This document shows, piece after piece, positions 39,550 to 47,361 of a DNA stretch of 64,000 nucleotides; within the stretch, counting starts at the first letter, position 1; every line of letters begins with the position of its first letter. Source of the DNA: Bacillus siamensis KCTC 13613. Its GTDB lineage: Bacteria > Bacillota > Bacilli > Bacillales > Bacillaceae. The notes below the pieces were generated by a model. That model saw only the letters and a list, made by a program, of their open reading frames with translations, had not been told where the DNA came from and ran no database searches. The position numbers were made by a program, and so were the translations under genes. The stretch covers positions 62,001 to 126,000 of the forward strand of contig NZ_AJVF01000041.1 of the NCBI RefSeq assembly GCF_000262045.1. The letters run 5' to 3'.

Positions 39550-40277
39550 TTGTCCGTCACCACCCCGATTGTTGCCACAATTACGGTTGAGACGATGACC
39601 GCGATGTGTGACGGGACGAAATACGATAACAAGATCATAAAAATGATCATATAGAGAATAAGGGAGAGGCTGTGTTTCAGCTTTTCCGATGCGGACGACT
39701 GCAATTGCAGCACCAAAAGCGCCGCAAACATAGCGGGCAAAGCAAAGTCCAGACCGAGGGCGTAAGGATCAGATATCCATTGTCCGAGAAGCCCGCCCAT
39801 CACACAAGAAATAACCCAGCACGCATAGGCGGTTATATTGAGGCCATTCATCCACTTATCGTACAGCCTGCCGTTCTGAACCGCCTTGTTCACTGCTACC
39901 CCGAAAGATTCGTCAGTAAGCAAAGCACCGAAGCCGATATTCTTCACCAAAGAGTATTTTGTGAAATAAGGCGCGATGGTCAGGCTCAGGAGCAGGTGCC
40001 GCAGATTGACGATGAACGTCGTTAAAATAATGGCAGAAATCGGACTCCCGGAAACAAGGAGTGAGCAAATAATAAATTGGGCGGCGCCGGCATAGACCAA
40101 CAAGGATAACAAACAAATTTCAAGAATACTGAGGTGTGAGGCAACGCCAACAATGCCAAAAGCAAAACCGACACTCATATAGCCCAGCAGTGTAGGCACA
40201 CAATCCCGCACCCCCTGTAAAAACGTATCGTTCATTTCCCGGGAAACGGCGGTTTTTTGCACTTCTGTCTGAATCAT
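39546..40277 (-). CDS. azlC: AzlC-type amino acid exporter
   Basis: LIV-E family exporter, 243 residues, multi-span, with the family region VRDCVPTLLGYMSVGFAFGIVG near residues 24-45 and LTDESFGVAVN near 133-143. AzlC and AzlD together expel branched-chain or related amino acids. ATG at 40277 after AAGGAAGGAG. It is followed by azlD (ATGA overlap) and preceded 71 nt upstream by a TrmB-type regulator gene in the same direction, which may control it. Confidence 0.84.
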   Translation of the reverse strand: MIQTEVQKTAVSREMNDTFLQGVRDCVPTLLGYMSVGFAFGIVGVASHLSILEICLLSLLVYAGAAQFIICSLLVSGSPISAIILTTFIVNLRHLLLSLTIAPYFTKYSLVKNIGFGALLTDESFGVAVNKAVQNGRLYDKWMNGLNITAYACWVISCVMGGLLGQWISDPYALGLDFALPAMFAALLVLQLQSSASEKLKHSLSLILYMIIFMILLSYFVPSHIAVIVSTVIVATIGVVTDK

Positions 40278-40348
40278 TTTTATACTCCTTCCTTAGAGAT
40301 TATAATAATAACGACTAATGAAAAAATCAAAGAAAATACGGTTCACAT

Positions 40349-41155
40349 TTAAATGAACCGATTTCCGGTGACGACATGAAATAAAGAATGGTTTTGTTTC
40401 ATCAGACCTTCAACTTTTTCAGCTCCGACTTCTTTCACAAGCTCCGCAAACATCAGGTCATGCCTCATATATTCCATGGCCACGAGAACAAGAGCGGGAT
40501 CTTCTGTTTTAATGGCCCAGGCATTCGTCTGCGGGGAAAAATTGGCGATTAAGACTTCTTTATTATCCCGTGCTGCTATCGTTAATCTTCCGCCCATGCG
40601 TTTTTCTGCCACTTCAGGAGACATATTATGATGTGTCGTATTTCCGAGCTTCACTTCCGGAGGGCCGAACACAATCGAAAAGACGGGTAATTTTTCGGCG
40701 GCGCGTTTGTTAACGGCCTCTTGAATAAAGGGAATCTGCTGTTCCCAGACAGACAGCCACAACTCTTCCTCGGCTTTTTCAATCATATCCTTCAATTCAT
40801 TGATGACATGATCATTTGTGCTGATGCGGCGGATGACATTCATCTCCTGCTCGCTTTCAAGCGCTAATAATTTCTCTTCAAGATAGCCGAAGGAGCTCTC
40901 GAAGTCATGGCGCAGCCGGTCAATTAATTCCTTTCCGGCAAGCGGGGCATATGTAACCGGATCAGACGGCACAATATGGACAGCGCCTTTATCAACTAAT
41001 TTTCCCAATACTTCATAGATCATTGAGCGGGGGACGCCTGATCTTTTACTGATTTCATATCCGGTAACAGGCGAGTGTTTCAACAAGCCGATATATGCTT
41101 TGCATTCGTATTGAGAAAATCCGAATTTCTGCAGTTCTTTCAGAACATCCTCCAT
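40349..41155 (-). CDS. TrmB-family transcriptional regulator
   Basis: 268 residues: N-terminal winged helix (about 1-75; FSQYECKAYIGLLKHSPVTG, EISKRSGVPRSMIYEVLGKL) followed by a TrmB-like coiled and phospholipase-D-like sensor region (about 90-260). TrmB-type proteins in Bacillus respond to small ligands such as sugars. GGAGG stands 6 nt before the ATG at 41155; a second ATG two codons earlier touches that site and is less likely. Upstream of and codirectional with azlCD. The B. subtilis 168 counterpart, if any, is unclear to me. Confidence 0.8.
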   Translation of the reverse strand: MEDVLKELQKFGFSQYECKAYIGLLKHSPVTGYEISKRSGVPRSMIYEVLGKLVDKGAVHIVPSDPVTYAPLAGKELIDRLRHDFESSFGYLEEKLLALESEQEMNVIRRISTNDHVINELKDMIEKAEEELWLSVWEQQIPFIQEAVNKRAAEKLPVFSIVFGPPEVKLGNTTHHNMSPEVAEKRMGGRLTIAARDNKEVLIANFSPQTNAWAIKTEDPALVLVAMEYMRHDLMFAELVKEVGAEKVEGLMKQNHSLFHVVTGNRFI

Positions 41156-41187
41156 AAACATCCTCCATAGTGGTTATTCATGAAACT

Positions 41188-41217
41188 ACTATAATGTAAG
41201 CGGTTGTATGTTGTCAA
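41188..41217 (-). promoter_or_regulatory. Promoter of the TrmB-type regulator gene, with cre-like spacer
   Basis: Minus strand TTGACA (41212-41217) and TATAGT (41188-41193), 18-nt spacer. The spacer contains TGTAAGCGGTTGTA (plus strand 41195-41208), two mismatches from the cre consensus. Confidence 0.55.
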
Positions 41218-41374
41218 TGGGACTTGAGTGCTGAAAGAACAATTCGCCCGTGTTGTCGCTTTCCAACTTATTTTGGGGAGAGTTACTTGTATGGCTCTTG
41301 TGAAAAACGTTGCCGTAGACCCACACGGATGCCGTTTGATACGATAAATTCAAGAAGTCAAAAAGAGGAGGATC

Positions 41375-42247
41375 ATGGTGGAAAACACCTCTAAAATCGC
41401 TTTTTTATCAGTGATAAGCAATTCTCTGGTCGTCATGCTCAAAATAGCGGTAGGCATGGTAACCGGGTCTGTCGCAATACTTTCCGAAGCCATTCATTCT
41501 CTTTTAGATCTGATCGCCGCCTTCATCGCGTTTATTTCCGTCAGGATTTCAAAAAAGCCGGCTGATACAGGGCATCCGTACGGCCATGGAAAGGTCGAGA
41601 ATCTGTCCGGAACGATCGAAACAATGCTGATTTTTGCGGCGGGGATTTGGATGATATATGAATGCGTTCAAAAACTGGTAAACCCGGAGCCTGTTCATCT
41701 GCCGGTATTGGGAATCGTTGTGATGCTTGCGGGAGCTCTTATTAATTTGATCGTCTCGAAATTAGTAAAAAGAGAAGCTGTAAAGGTTAATTCCGTGGCA
41801 ATGAAATCAAATGCCCTGCACTTACTGACTGACGTGTACACATCATTAGGCGTAGCGGCAAGCCTTTTGGTCGTTACATTAACGAAGTGGTACATACTTG
41901 ATCCGATTATAGGTATGGTGCTGGCGGTGTATATCATATATGAAGCGTTTAAATTAATGAAAGAAGCATTTCCGCCGCTGATTGACACCCGTTTGTCAGA
42001 GGAGGAAGAAAAAACAATTTTAGAGATTATCGAAACATTCCATCACGAATTTATTGAAATTCACGATTTTCGCACAAGGCGGTCCGGCCCGCAGGAGTAT
42101 ATTGATTTTCACATGGTCGTGGCGTCTCACGTGACGATTAAAGACGTGCACGACTTGTGTGACCGCATTGAAAGGGATATTACGGATGAATTTAAACAAG
42201 CACAGGTGATGATTCATCCCGAGCCGGAGAGTGAAAGGAAAAAATAA
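41375..42247 (+). CDS. Cation diffusion facilitator (CDF) transporter
   Basis: Proton-coupled divalent metal exporter, 290 residues. Six spans are suggested by hydrophobic segments in the first 200 residues; metal-site marks SEAIHSLLDLIAAF (near 30-43), HPYGHGKVENLSG (near 66-78) and HLLTDVYTSLG (near 148-158) are clear. A cytoplasmic C-terminal domain follows (about 205-290). RBS AGAGGAGGATC before the ATG at 41375. Resembles YeaB/YdfM of B. subtilis; the metal (Fe, Zn or Mn) cannot be told from sequence. Confidence 0.85.
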   Translation: MVENTSKIAFLSVISNSLVVMLKIAVGMVTGSVAILSEAIHSLLDLIAAFIAFISVRISKKPADTGHPYGHGKVENLSGTIETMLIFAAGIWMIYECVQKLVNPEPVHLPVLGIVVMLAGALINLIVSKLVKREAVKVNSVAMKSNALHLLTDVYTSLGVAASLLVVTLTKWYILDPIIGMVLAVYIIYEAFKLMKEAFPPLIDTRLSEEEEKTILEIIETFHHEFIEIHDFRTRRSGPQEYIDFHMVVASHVTIKDVHDLCDRIERDITDEFKQAQVMIHPEPESERKK

Positions 42248-42279
42248 ATCAGTTCTTGTATTTTGCGTTTTAACAGAGA

Positions 42280-42303
42280 GGCCCGTTTACACGGGTCTTT
42301 TTG
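42280..42303 (+). terminator. Terminator after the CDF gene
   Basis: GGCCCG pairs with CGGGTC around TTTACA, then a T-run. Confidence 0.7.
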
Positions 42304-42348
42304 TTATGTAAATGACTATTTCTATCACGGATTGAGAGAGAAGCTTAT

Positions 42349-42376
42349 ACAAGAGAGACTTTCATTTCATACGTTA
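42349..42376 (+). promoter_or_regulatory. Sigma-K promoter of the CotG-like gene
   Basis: ACA at 42349-42351, 16-nt spacer, and CATACGTTA (42368-42376) fit the mother-cell sigma-K consensus mACm-N16-CATAnnnTA exactly, about 30 nt before the start codon. Confidence 0.72.
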
Positions 42377-42406
42377 TGGTGTAAAGAAAAAGGGAGGTGA
42401 ATACGA

Positions 42407-42781
42407 TTGAACGCTATTTCTGTTAAAGAAATTGAACATGGAGTCGCCGTTGCTCATAGAGAAGGGTTAGGGGAGTATTTGCACCAAGAACCGGTTTCCA
42501 GAAAAAGCAAGCGCCGTTCACGCAGCCAAAAACGGACGCACCGGACACACCGTTCGCGCAGCAGAAAACGGACGCACCGGACACACCGTTCGCGCAGCAG
42601 AAAACGGACACACCGGACACACCGTTCACGCAGCAAAAAACGGACACACCGGACACACCGTTCACGCAGCAAAAAACGGACGCACCGGACACATCGTTCA
42701 CGCAGCAAAAAACGGACACATCGCACAAGACGGTCCCATCAGAAACGCCGCTCTTCCCGCAAACGCTGTTTTAAATGCTGA
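42407..42781 (+). CDS. CotG-like spore coat protein with Lys/Arg/Thr/His repeats
   Basis: 124 residues. The N-terminus (IEHGVAVAHREGLGEYLHQEP, split here as the first 30 residues) parallels B. subtilis CotG (IEEAV...KKEGL..YL.QEP), and the remainder is a highly basic repeat array: six 12-residue units of type KRTHRTHRSRSR, then a Cys-containing tail KRCFKC. Starts with TTG after AGGGAGGTG. A sigma-K-type promoter precedes it, matching late mother-cell expression. Six 36-bp DNA repeats encode the array. CotG is a phosphorylated coat crosslinking protein; here the unit sequence differs (RTHRTH instead of KKSYxSHKKSRS), so it is called CotG-like. It lies apart from a cotB-cotH context. Confidence 0.78.
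   Translation: MNAISVKEIEHGVAVAHREGLGEYLHQEPVSRKSKRRSRSQKRTHRTHRSRSRKRTHRTHRSRSRKRTHRTHRSRSKKRTHRTHRSRSKKRTHRTHRSRSKKRTHRTRRSHQKRRSSRKRCFKC
42530..42745 (+). repeat. Six tandem 36-bp coding repeats in the CotG-like gene
   Basis: Units begin at 42530, 42566, 42602, 42638, 42674 and 42710 (AAACGGAC...); the first five are nearly identical and the last is diverged. Expansion or contraction by slippage is likely between strains. Confidence 0.9.
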
Positions 42782-42853
42782 CTGTAGAAACGATGATATA
42801 TGATCTGCTATAATGGCAATAAAGGGACTGGATAAAAACTCCAGTATCACCTG

Positions 42854-42900
42854 CGGACACTGAACTGACAACATGACGCTGTTTGTTCGTGTCCGTTTTT
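42854..42900 (+). terminator. Terminator after the CotG-like gene
   Basis: CGGACAC (42854-42860) pairs with GTGTCCG (42889-42895) around an internal secondary stem, then T-run. Confidence 0.72.
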
Positions 42901-42949
42901 GATTTTTGAACAACATGCCGAAGGATAAAACAGGAAGGGATGACGCCGA

Positions 42950-43705
42950 ATGAAGCTGAATGAGGAAATGTATCAAGACTCTGAAGGAGAAACAATCTAT
43001 TCGCAGGATATCAGCAGCAAGCTTTTGCATATTACGGACAGCGGGCATATCAGCGTTGACTTCATCAGCATAAGCAGGCTGCGGAAGGCTTCGAAAATCG
43101 CGATCTTAGGTGACAGCGTCGCCCGGGGGCTGCGTGCGAAATACAGCTTTGGTGACATTCTGAAAGACCGGACAAACGCCGAAATCACCAATCTGTCTGT
43201 CAGCGGCGTCAATATGAGTAACAACGGAAACGATAACATTTATCAGCAATCGCTTAAAACGTCGGGACAAGATGTCATTATCGTGCAGGGAACAGATGAT
43301 GATTGGTGCGGCCACATCCCCATCGGCACAGATGAAAAAGATATCACTTCATTTTACGGAGGTTTCTGCCAAGTCATTCAGCAGCTCCGCAACAGAAATA
43401 AAGGCGCGAGCATCATTGCAGTGACCCCGACGAAACAGGCGAAAATGTCAAACGGAAAAATCGTCCGCCGTGATACTGATAAAAATAAACTGGGTTTGAA
43501 GCTGGCTGACTATGTGAAAGCCCAGAAAGAAGCCTGCACCCTGCTTTCTGTACCGTATGCCGACCTATTTGATACAGATCTCATCGACCCGTATAATCCC
43601 GCTTTCCGTAAAATGTGCATGTCAGAAGGCCTTCATCCGAACGAGACAGGGCATCAAATTATCTTTCAGGAAATCTGCCGAAATTTTTATTATTACTACG
43701 GATGA
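42950..43705 (+). CDS. SGNH/GDSL-family hydrolase
   Basis: 251-residue esterase-like protein without a signal peptide. Block I Ser is in ILGDSVARGL (near residues 51-60), block II glycine in SVSGVNMSNN, block III in VQGTDDDW, and block V in SEGLHPNETGH where the catalytic His is preceded by Glu at the position usually held by Asp (E-x-x-H). ATG follows GGAAGGGATG. It lies between the CotG-like gene and small genes; its substrate is unknown and association with spore coat is possible but only by neighbourhood. Confidence 0.82.
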   Translation: MKLNEEMYQDSEGETIYSQDISSKLLHITDSGHISVDFISISRLRKASKIAILGDSVARGLRAKYSFGDILKDRTNAEITNLSVSGVNMSNNGNDNIYQQSLKTSGQDVIIVQGTDDDWCGHIPIGTDEKDITSFYGGFCQVIQQLRNRNKGASIIAVTPTKQAKMSNGKIVRRDTDKNKLGLKLADYVKAQKEACTLLSVPYADLFDTDLIDPYNPAFRKMCMSEGLHPNETGHQIIFQEICRNFYYYYG

Positions 43706-43720
43706 AACAGCACTGAAAGG

Positions 43721-43849
43721 TTATTTTCGGCTTTTCTCTTCTAAAAGCTTAATCATTCTTTGAGTTGCACGCCGTTGCGCTCTTAAAAGCGAGACGATAT
43801 TTCCGGTAAAACCGATTAAAATGATAAGCAGAAAAATGATTATCCACAT
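43721..43849 (-). CDS. 42-residue single-span membrane peptide
   Basis: Minus-strand small ORF: MWIIIFLLIILIGFTGNIVSL membrane anchor (residues 1-21) followed by a basic helical tail (LRAQRRATQRMIKLLEEKSRK). A GGGGGG-rich site precedes the ATG. The pattern (short membrane anchor plus charged coiled tail) resembles small sporulation or stress membrane proteins in Bacillus, but I do not recognise it. Confidence 0.6.
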   Translation of the reverse strand: MWIIIFLLIILIGFTGNIVSLLRAQRRATQRMIKLLEEKSRK

Positions 43850-43951
43850 AAGCGAACCCCCCGTCGAGTGTTGAAAAACCCACTCTTTATTTTACTTATT
43901 ATGGATGAGGGAGAGAATAGGTCTAACTATTGGTGTTTCTTTATAAATCCA

Positions 43952-43989
43952 TAAAAAAATGCACAGACTGAACTGGTCTGTGCATTTTT
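43952..43989 (-). terminator. Terminator of the PfpI gene
   Basis: TAAAAATGCACAGACC pairs with GGTCTGTGCATTTTTA (shown on both strands around TGAACTG), placed just past the PfpI stop. Confidence 0.88.
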
Positions 43990-43995
43990 ATTCGC

Positions 43996-44505
43996 TTATT
44001 TCAGCAGATTCAATGATTCGCGATTAAAGGCTTCCAAATCGTCAGGTGTTCTGCTTGTTACAATGTTATGGCTGACAACGACTTCTTCATCTTTATAATT
44101 TGCGCCGGCATTGATTAAGTCTTTGCGGATGCTGCGGTATCCCGTGATATCTTTTCCTTTCAGAAGGTCGGTATCAATCAGCAGCTGCGGGCCGTGGCAG
44201 ATCGCAAAAACGGGTTTCTGATTTTCCACGAATGCTTTAGTAAATTCACCCGGGCGGTCATCTCCGCGAAGCAGATCCGGTGAAAAGCCTCCAGGAATTA
44301 ATAACGCATCGAATTCAACGGCGTCTGCGTCTGAGATCGCTTGATCAATCTTTACTTTTTCACCGTGCTTGCCGGTCACTTCTTTTCCTGCTTCCAAATC
44401 TATGGTCACCACACTGTGGCCTGCTTTTTTAAATGCTTCTGCCGGGCTTGTATATTCAATATCCTCGAATTGGTCTGTTATCAGAACTGCGATTTTTTTG
44501 CTCAT
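43996..44505 (-). CDS. DJ-1/PfpI superfamily protein (general stress type)
   Basis: 169 residues, class I glutamine-amidotransferase-like fold. The nucleophile elbow FAICHGPQLLID carries Cys near residue 104, with an acidic partner near residue 16 (EDIEYTSP) and His next to the Cys, typical of the PfpI/YhbO/YraA/YfkM subgroup. Such proteins act as stress-induced proteases or deglycases; the activity of this one is not predictable. ATG at 44505 after AGGAGGC. YraA or YfkM orthology cannot be decided. Confidence 0.85.
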   Translation of the reverse strand: MSKKIAVLITDQFEDIEYTSPAEAFKKAGHSVVTIDLEAGKEVTGKHGEKVKIDQAISDADAVEFDALLIPGGFSPDLLRGDDRPGEFTKAFVENQKPVFAICHGPQLLIDTDLLKGKDITGYRSIRKDLINAGANYKDEEVVVSHNIVTSRTPDDLEAFNRESLNLLK

Positions 44506-44591
44506 ACGTCATGCCTCCTGTGTAGTTTGTATATGACAAGGATATCAGGCAGATCGCTCTCTCTCAACGTATTTGCTTGGAGATAAAACAT

Positions 44592-44621
44592 AAAAAAGAC
44601 CCCTCTGAAAAAGAGGAGCCA
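44592..44621 (-). terminator. Terminator downstream of the 57-residue gene
   Basis: On the minus strand GGCTCCTCT pairs with AGAGGGGTC (two G-U pairs) around TTTTC, then T-run. Confidence 0.75.
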
Positions 44622-44685
44622 AAAGGTACGGAGGCCTGCTGAAACTTGCGTGTTTAACCTGAGATAAGGCAAGAAATCGAACCAA

Positions 44686-44859
44686 TTACTTTTTGTGTCT
44701 TTTTTTATGCTTTTTACATCCGCATTTCCCGGGATCGCCCGGATCAATAACCTCATGAATTGTTTCTTTCTGATATACGTAAACCACTTCTTTGTCAGTA
44801 TACGTGTCAGTCACAATATACTTAGGGTCACAGTAATATACTTTCGATTTTTTACCCAT
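44686..44859 (-). CDS. 57-residue Lys/Tyr-rich protein with CxC, possible spore surface protein
   Basis: Small ORF, MGKKSKVYYCDPKYIVTD..., rich in Tyr, Lys and Val, with GDPGKCGCKKHKKRHKK at the C-terminus. An excellent GGAGGTGAG site stands 8 nt before the ATG and a terminator follows downstream. Tyr- and Lys-rich, Cys-containing small basic proteins are typical of the spore coat or crust. No named homologue comes to mind. Location near the CotG-like gene adds weak support. Confidence 0.6.
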   Translation of the reverse strand: MGKKSKVYYCDPKYIVTDTYTDKEVVYVYQKETIHEVIDPGDPGKCGCKKHKKRHKK

Positions 44860-44995
44860 TCATCTCACCTCCCGTACTTTATTAAATGCTGACAACGGAC
44901 AAGTACACCACGGCAAGTCCACATTTTTGGAGTTTGCCATAAGGGGCGGATAGTATCTGTATGGTTTTTCCTGAATTCGCTTCAAATTGGGATGG

Positions 44996-45049
44996 TTAAC
45001 GCTTTTTAATCAGGGAAATTTATAAAAAAGAATTCAACATAATTCTTTT
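44996..45049 (+). promoter_or_regulatory. hmp promoter region with 9-bp dyad
   Basis: TTAACG (44996-45001) and TTTATA (45019-45024) with a 17-nt spacer; AAAAGAATT (45026-45034) and AATTCTTTT (45041-45049) form a perfect inverted repeat just downstream of the -10. In B. subtilis hmp is controlled by NsrR and ResD. Confidence 0.5.
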
Positions 45050-45091
45050 CTCAGTTCAACGAGATGCTGACATCTTTGGAGGGATTTCTGA

Positions 45092-46282
45092 ATGCTCGAT
45101 GAAAAAACAATTGAAATCGTTAAAAGCACAGTGCCGGTCTTAAAAGAGCATGGTGAAGAAATCACAGGACGATTTTATGACCTTCTGTTTCAGCATCACC
45201 CTGAGCTGCTGAATGTCTTTAATCAGACGAATCAAAAGAAAAAAACCCAGCGTACAGCTTTGTCGAATGCTGTGATCGCGGCCGCCGCCAATATTGACCG
45301 CTTGGAAAACATCGTTCCCGTCGTGAAACAAATCAGCCAAAAACACCGGAGTATCGGAGTTAAGCCCGAGCATTACCCAATCGTTGGCAAGTACTTGTTA
45401 ATCGCGATAAAGGATGTGTTAAAAGACGGAGCTTCTCCTGAGGTCATTCAGGCATGGGAAAAAGCATATGGCGTCATTGCAGACGCATTTATCGGGATTG
45501 AGAAGGAGATGTATGAACAAGCGGAAACACAAAAAGGCGGCTGGAAAGACTATAAGGTGTTTAAAATTGATAAAAAAGTAAAAGAAAGCAAAGAGATCAT
45601 GTCTTTTTATTTAAAACCGGAAGACGGACAAGTTCTCCCCGAATTCAAAGCGGGACAATATATCAGTGTAAAAGTATACATTCCGGATACGGGTTATACA
45701 CATATCCGCCAGTACAGCTTATCCGATGTGTCCGATAAGGATTATTACCGGATTTCCGTTAAAAAAGAAGGGGTTGTTTCCTCTTATCTGCATGACCAAT
45801 TACATGAAAAAGATTCAATTGAGATCAGCGCTCCGGCCGGAGACTTCATATTAGACCCTGATTCCAAAAAGAATCTTGTTCTCATCAGTGCCGGTGTCGG
45901 AATTACCCCGATGATCAGCATGTTAAAGACGGTTGCCGAAACCCAGCCGCAGCGCAACGTTCTCTTTATCCATGCGGCAAGGAGCGGCGAGTATCATGCG
46001 CTGCGGCATGAAGCGGAAGAAGCCGCGGAACATTCATCCGTTGACACCGTCTTTATTTACAGCGAGCCGTCCGAACAAGACCGTTCAGAAAACATTCGCT
46101 TTCGGGAAGGCCGGATTGACAAACAGCTGTTAGAAGAAGTGATGACAGAAAAAGATGCTGATTTTTACCTGTGCGGATCACCGTCATTCATTAAAGAAAT
46201 GAAAAAGCTGATTTCTGAATTCAATACACCGCCGGAATCGATTCACTATGAATTATTCGAACCGCAGCTGAGTATGGTGTGA
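45092..46282 (+). CDS. hmp: Flavohemoprotein (nitric oxide dioxygenase) Hmp
   Basis: Converts NO to nitrate. 396 residues: globin domain about 1-138 with proximal His85 (ISQKHRSIGV), FAD-binding domain with RQYSLSD (near 203-209) and NAD domain with ISAGVGITPMISML (near 266-279) and YLCGSPSFIKEM. ATG after TTGGAGGGATTTC. Monocistronic with its own terminator. Hmp lies at a different site in B. subtilis 168 as I recall, so this locus may be relocated or a second copy. Confidence 0.92.
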   Translation: MLDEKTIEIVKSTVPVLKEHGEEITGRFYDLLFQHHPELLNVFNQTNQKKKTQRTALSNAVIAAAANIDRLENIVPVVKQISQKHRSIGVKPEHYPIVGKYLLIAIKDVLKDGASPEVIQAWEKAYGVIADAFIGIEKEMYEQAETQKGGWKDYKVFKIDKKVKESKEIMSFYLKPEDGQVLPEFKAGQYISVKVYIPDTGYTHIRQYSLSDVSDKDYYRISVKKEGVVSSYLHDQLHEKDSIEISAPAGDFILDPDSKKNLVLISAGVGITPMISMLKTVAETQPQRNVLFIHAARSGEYHALRHEAEEAAEHSSVDTVFIYSEPSEQDRSENIRFREGRIDKQLLEEVMTEKDADFYLCGSPSFIKEMKKLISEFNTPPESIHYELFEPQLSMV

Positions 46283-46316
46283 TTGAAGAAGGAAGGCCGA
46301 TGATTTTAATGTATGA

Positions 46317-46341
46317 AGCACCCGGATTGGGTGCTTTTTTT
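46317..46341 (+). terminator. Terminator after hmp
   Basis: AGCACCC pairs with GGGTGCT around GGATT, then seven T residues. Confidence 0.85.
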
Positions 46342-46448
46342 ATTCTGTGAATCATCGGGAACTTCTTAAGTTCGGTTTAGAAATTTAAAATGATTTTATA
46401 GTCACCATTACTGGCTTTATTTCAAGTGCAGTTTATTGTGATAGTGTG

Positions 46449-46478
46449 TTAACATGATTTTTATATTTTTGATAATAT
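46449..46478 (+). promoter_or_regulatory. Promoter candidate for the small membrane protein gene
   Basis: TTAACA (46449-46454) and TAATAT (46473-46478), 18-nt spacer, 51 nt before the start. Confidence 0.4.
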
Positions 46479-46528
46479 ATGGGTGGTTAAAAATAACACC
46501 TTGAATGAGGCAGATGGGGGAAAACAAA

Positions 46529-46708
46529 ATGACTACTGAGAAAATTATTATTTTTGACATTATGATGTACATCGTTTTCGGTGTGGTAAGTGTTTACTTA
46601 ATTTCGCAAACTAATTTTGGACCTGATGCGTTGATTTGTATTATTGTAGTTTATCTTGCTGTTATCGGGTACAAAGTCAAACAGTTAGTCAGTCGGGATG
46701 ATTCTTAG
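46529..46708 (+). CDS. Small two-span membrane protein, unknown
   Basis: 59 residues from the ATG at 46529 (GGGGGAAAACAAA upstream). Two hydrophobic segments, roughly residues 7-25 (FDIMMYIVFGVVSVYLIS) and 30-48, end in a charged tail QLVSRDDS. The surrounding DNA is A+T-rich, unlike the flanking core genes. Immediately downstream begins a decayed toxin reading frame, so this may be a leftover gene of the same acquired segment. Function not known. Confidence 0.5.
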   Translation: MTTEKIIIFDIMMYIVFGVVSVYLISQTNFGPDALICIIVVYLAVIGYKVKQLVSRDDS

Positions 46709-47343
46709 GTTGCGTTAAGGGGATTACGAAAAGTGAAAAGGAAAATTGGTCAGGGTTTAACAATTAAATAGCAAGCATAGTTGGCGAAAAGCCGATAGTT
46801 ATCGAAGCAAGAAACGATTTATATGAAAGTAGCACTTATAGCGGAAAATATAGAAAGGTTTTTCTCCATAACAGAGAATTTTTAGGGAAGGATATTAAAG
46901 TAGGTAAATCATATTCAAAGTCGTATTATCCTAAAAAGACAAAGTTTTTTATGTCCCAACATACTTCGGTAGCCGGTTGGAAAGGTTCACTTCCTGATAC
47001 TTCCACTAGAACGTCGGCTCCTGCTCTTGCGAATAAAATAGCAATGCTGTATCCGGAGATAATAAATACTCACAGCAAAAAAACAATGCCTTTACCGGCT
47101 AAAGCAAATTTCCCGGTTGTACCTGTCGATAAAAGAACTAAATGGGATAGCAGAACGGATCGAGGTAACTATATAAAGAAGTATATCGACACATACGGTG
47201 ATCCAAAGTGGAATTGGAGTTCATTCGATATTCTCCATGTGCTTCCGCTAAAGTAAGGGGGAAAGAATAACTTTAATAATTTGTATCCTCTCCCTCGTGA
47301 TATGCATCAAAACCTATTAAATCCTTGGTGGGATAAATATTAA
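46702..47343 (+). pseudogene. Decayed C-terminal nuclease-toxin fragment (polymorphic toxin type)
   Basis: One reading frame (frame of 46702) contains stops at 46765-46767 and 47254-47256. Read through, its end is a recognisable toxin tail: WNWSSFDILHVLPLK, stop, GGKNNFNNLYPLPRDMHQ..NPWWDKY, the pattern of HNH/endonuclease-like C-termini of Bacillus LXG or similar polymorphic toxins, where I would expect FDIHHVLP and Tyr in place of the stop. Thus both a nonsense change and a His-to-Leu change are present. No start codon, N-terminal LXG domain or ribosome site is seen. An immunity gene follows 18 nt after. Functional toxin unlikely. Confidence 0.7.
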
Positions 47344-47361
47344 TAAGTAAGAGGTGGCTCA

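Noticed and set aside
42423-42728. Long minus-strand frames over the CotG-like repeats and CRISPR-like regular 36-bp repeats
   Set aside because: The repeats lie in one coding frame of a real gene with no spacers; antisense frames are by-products of the repetitive composition.
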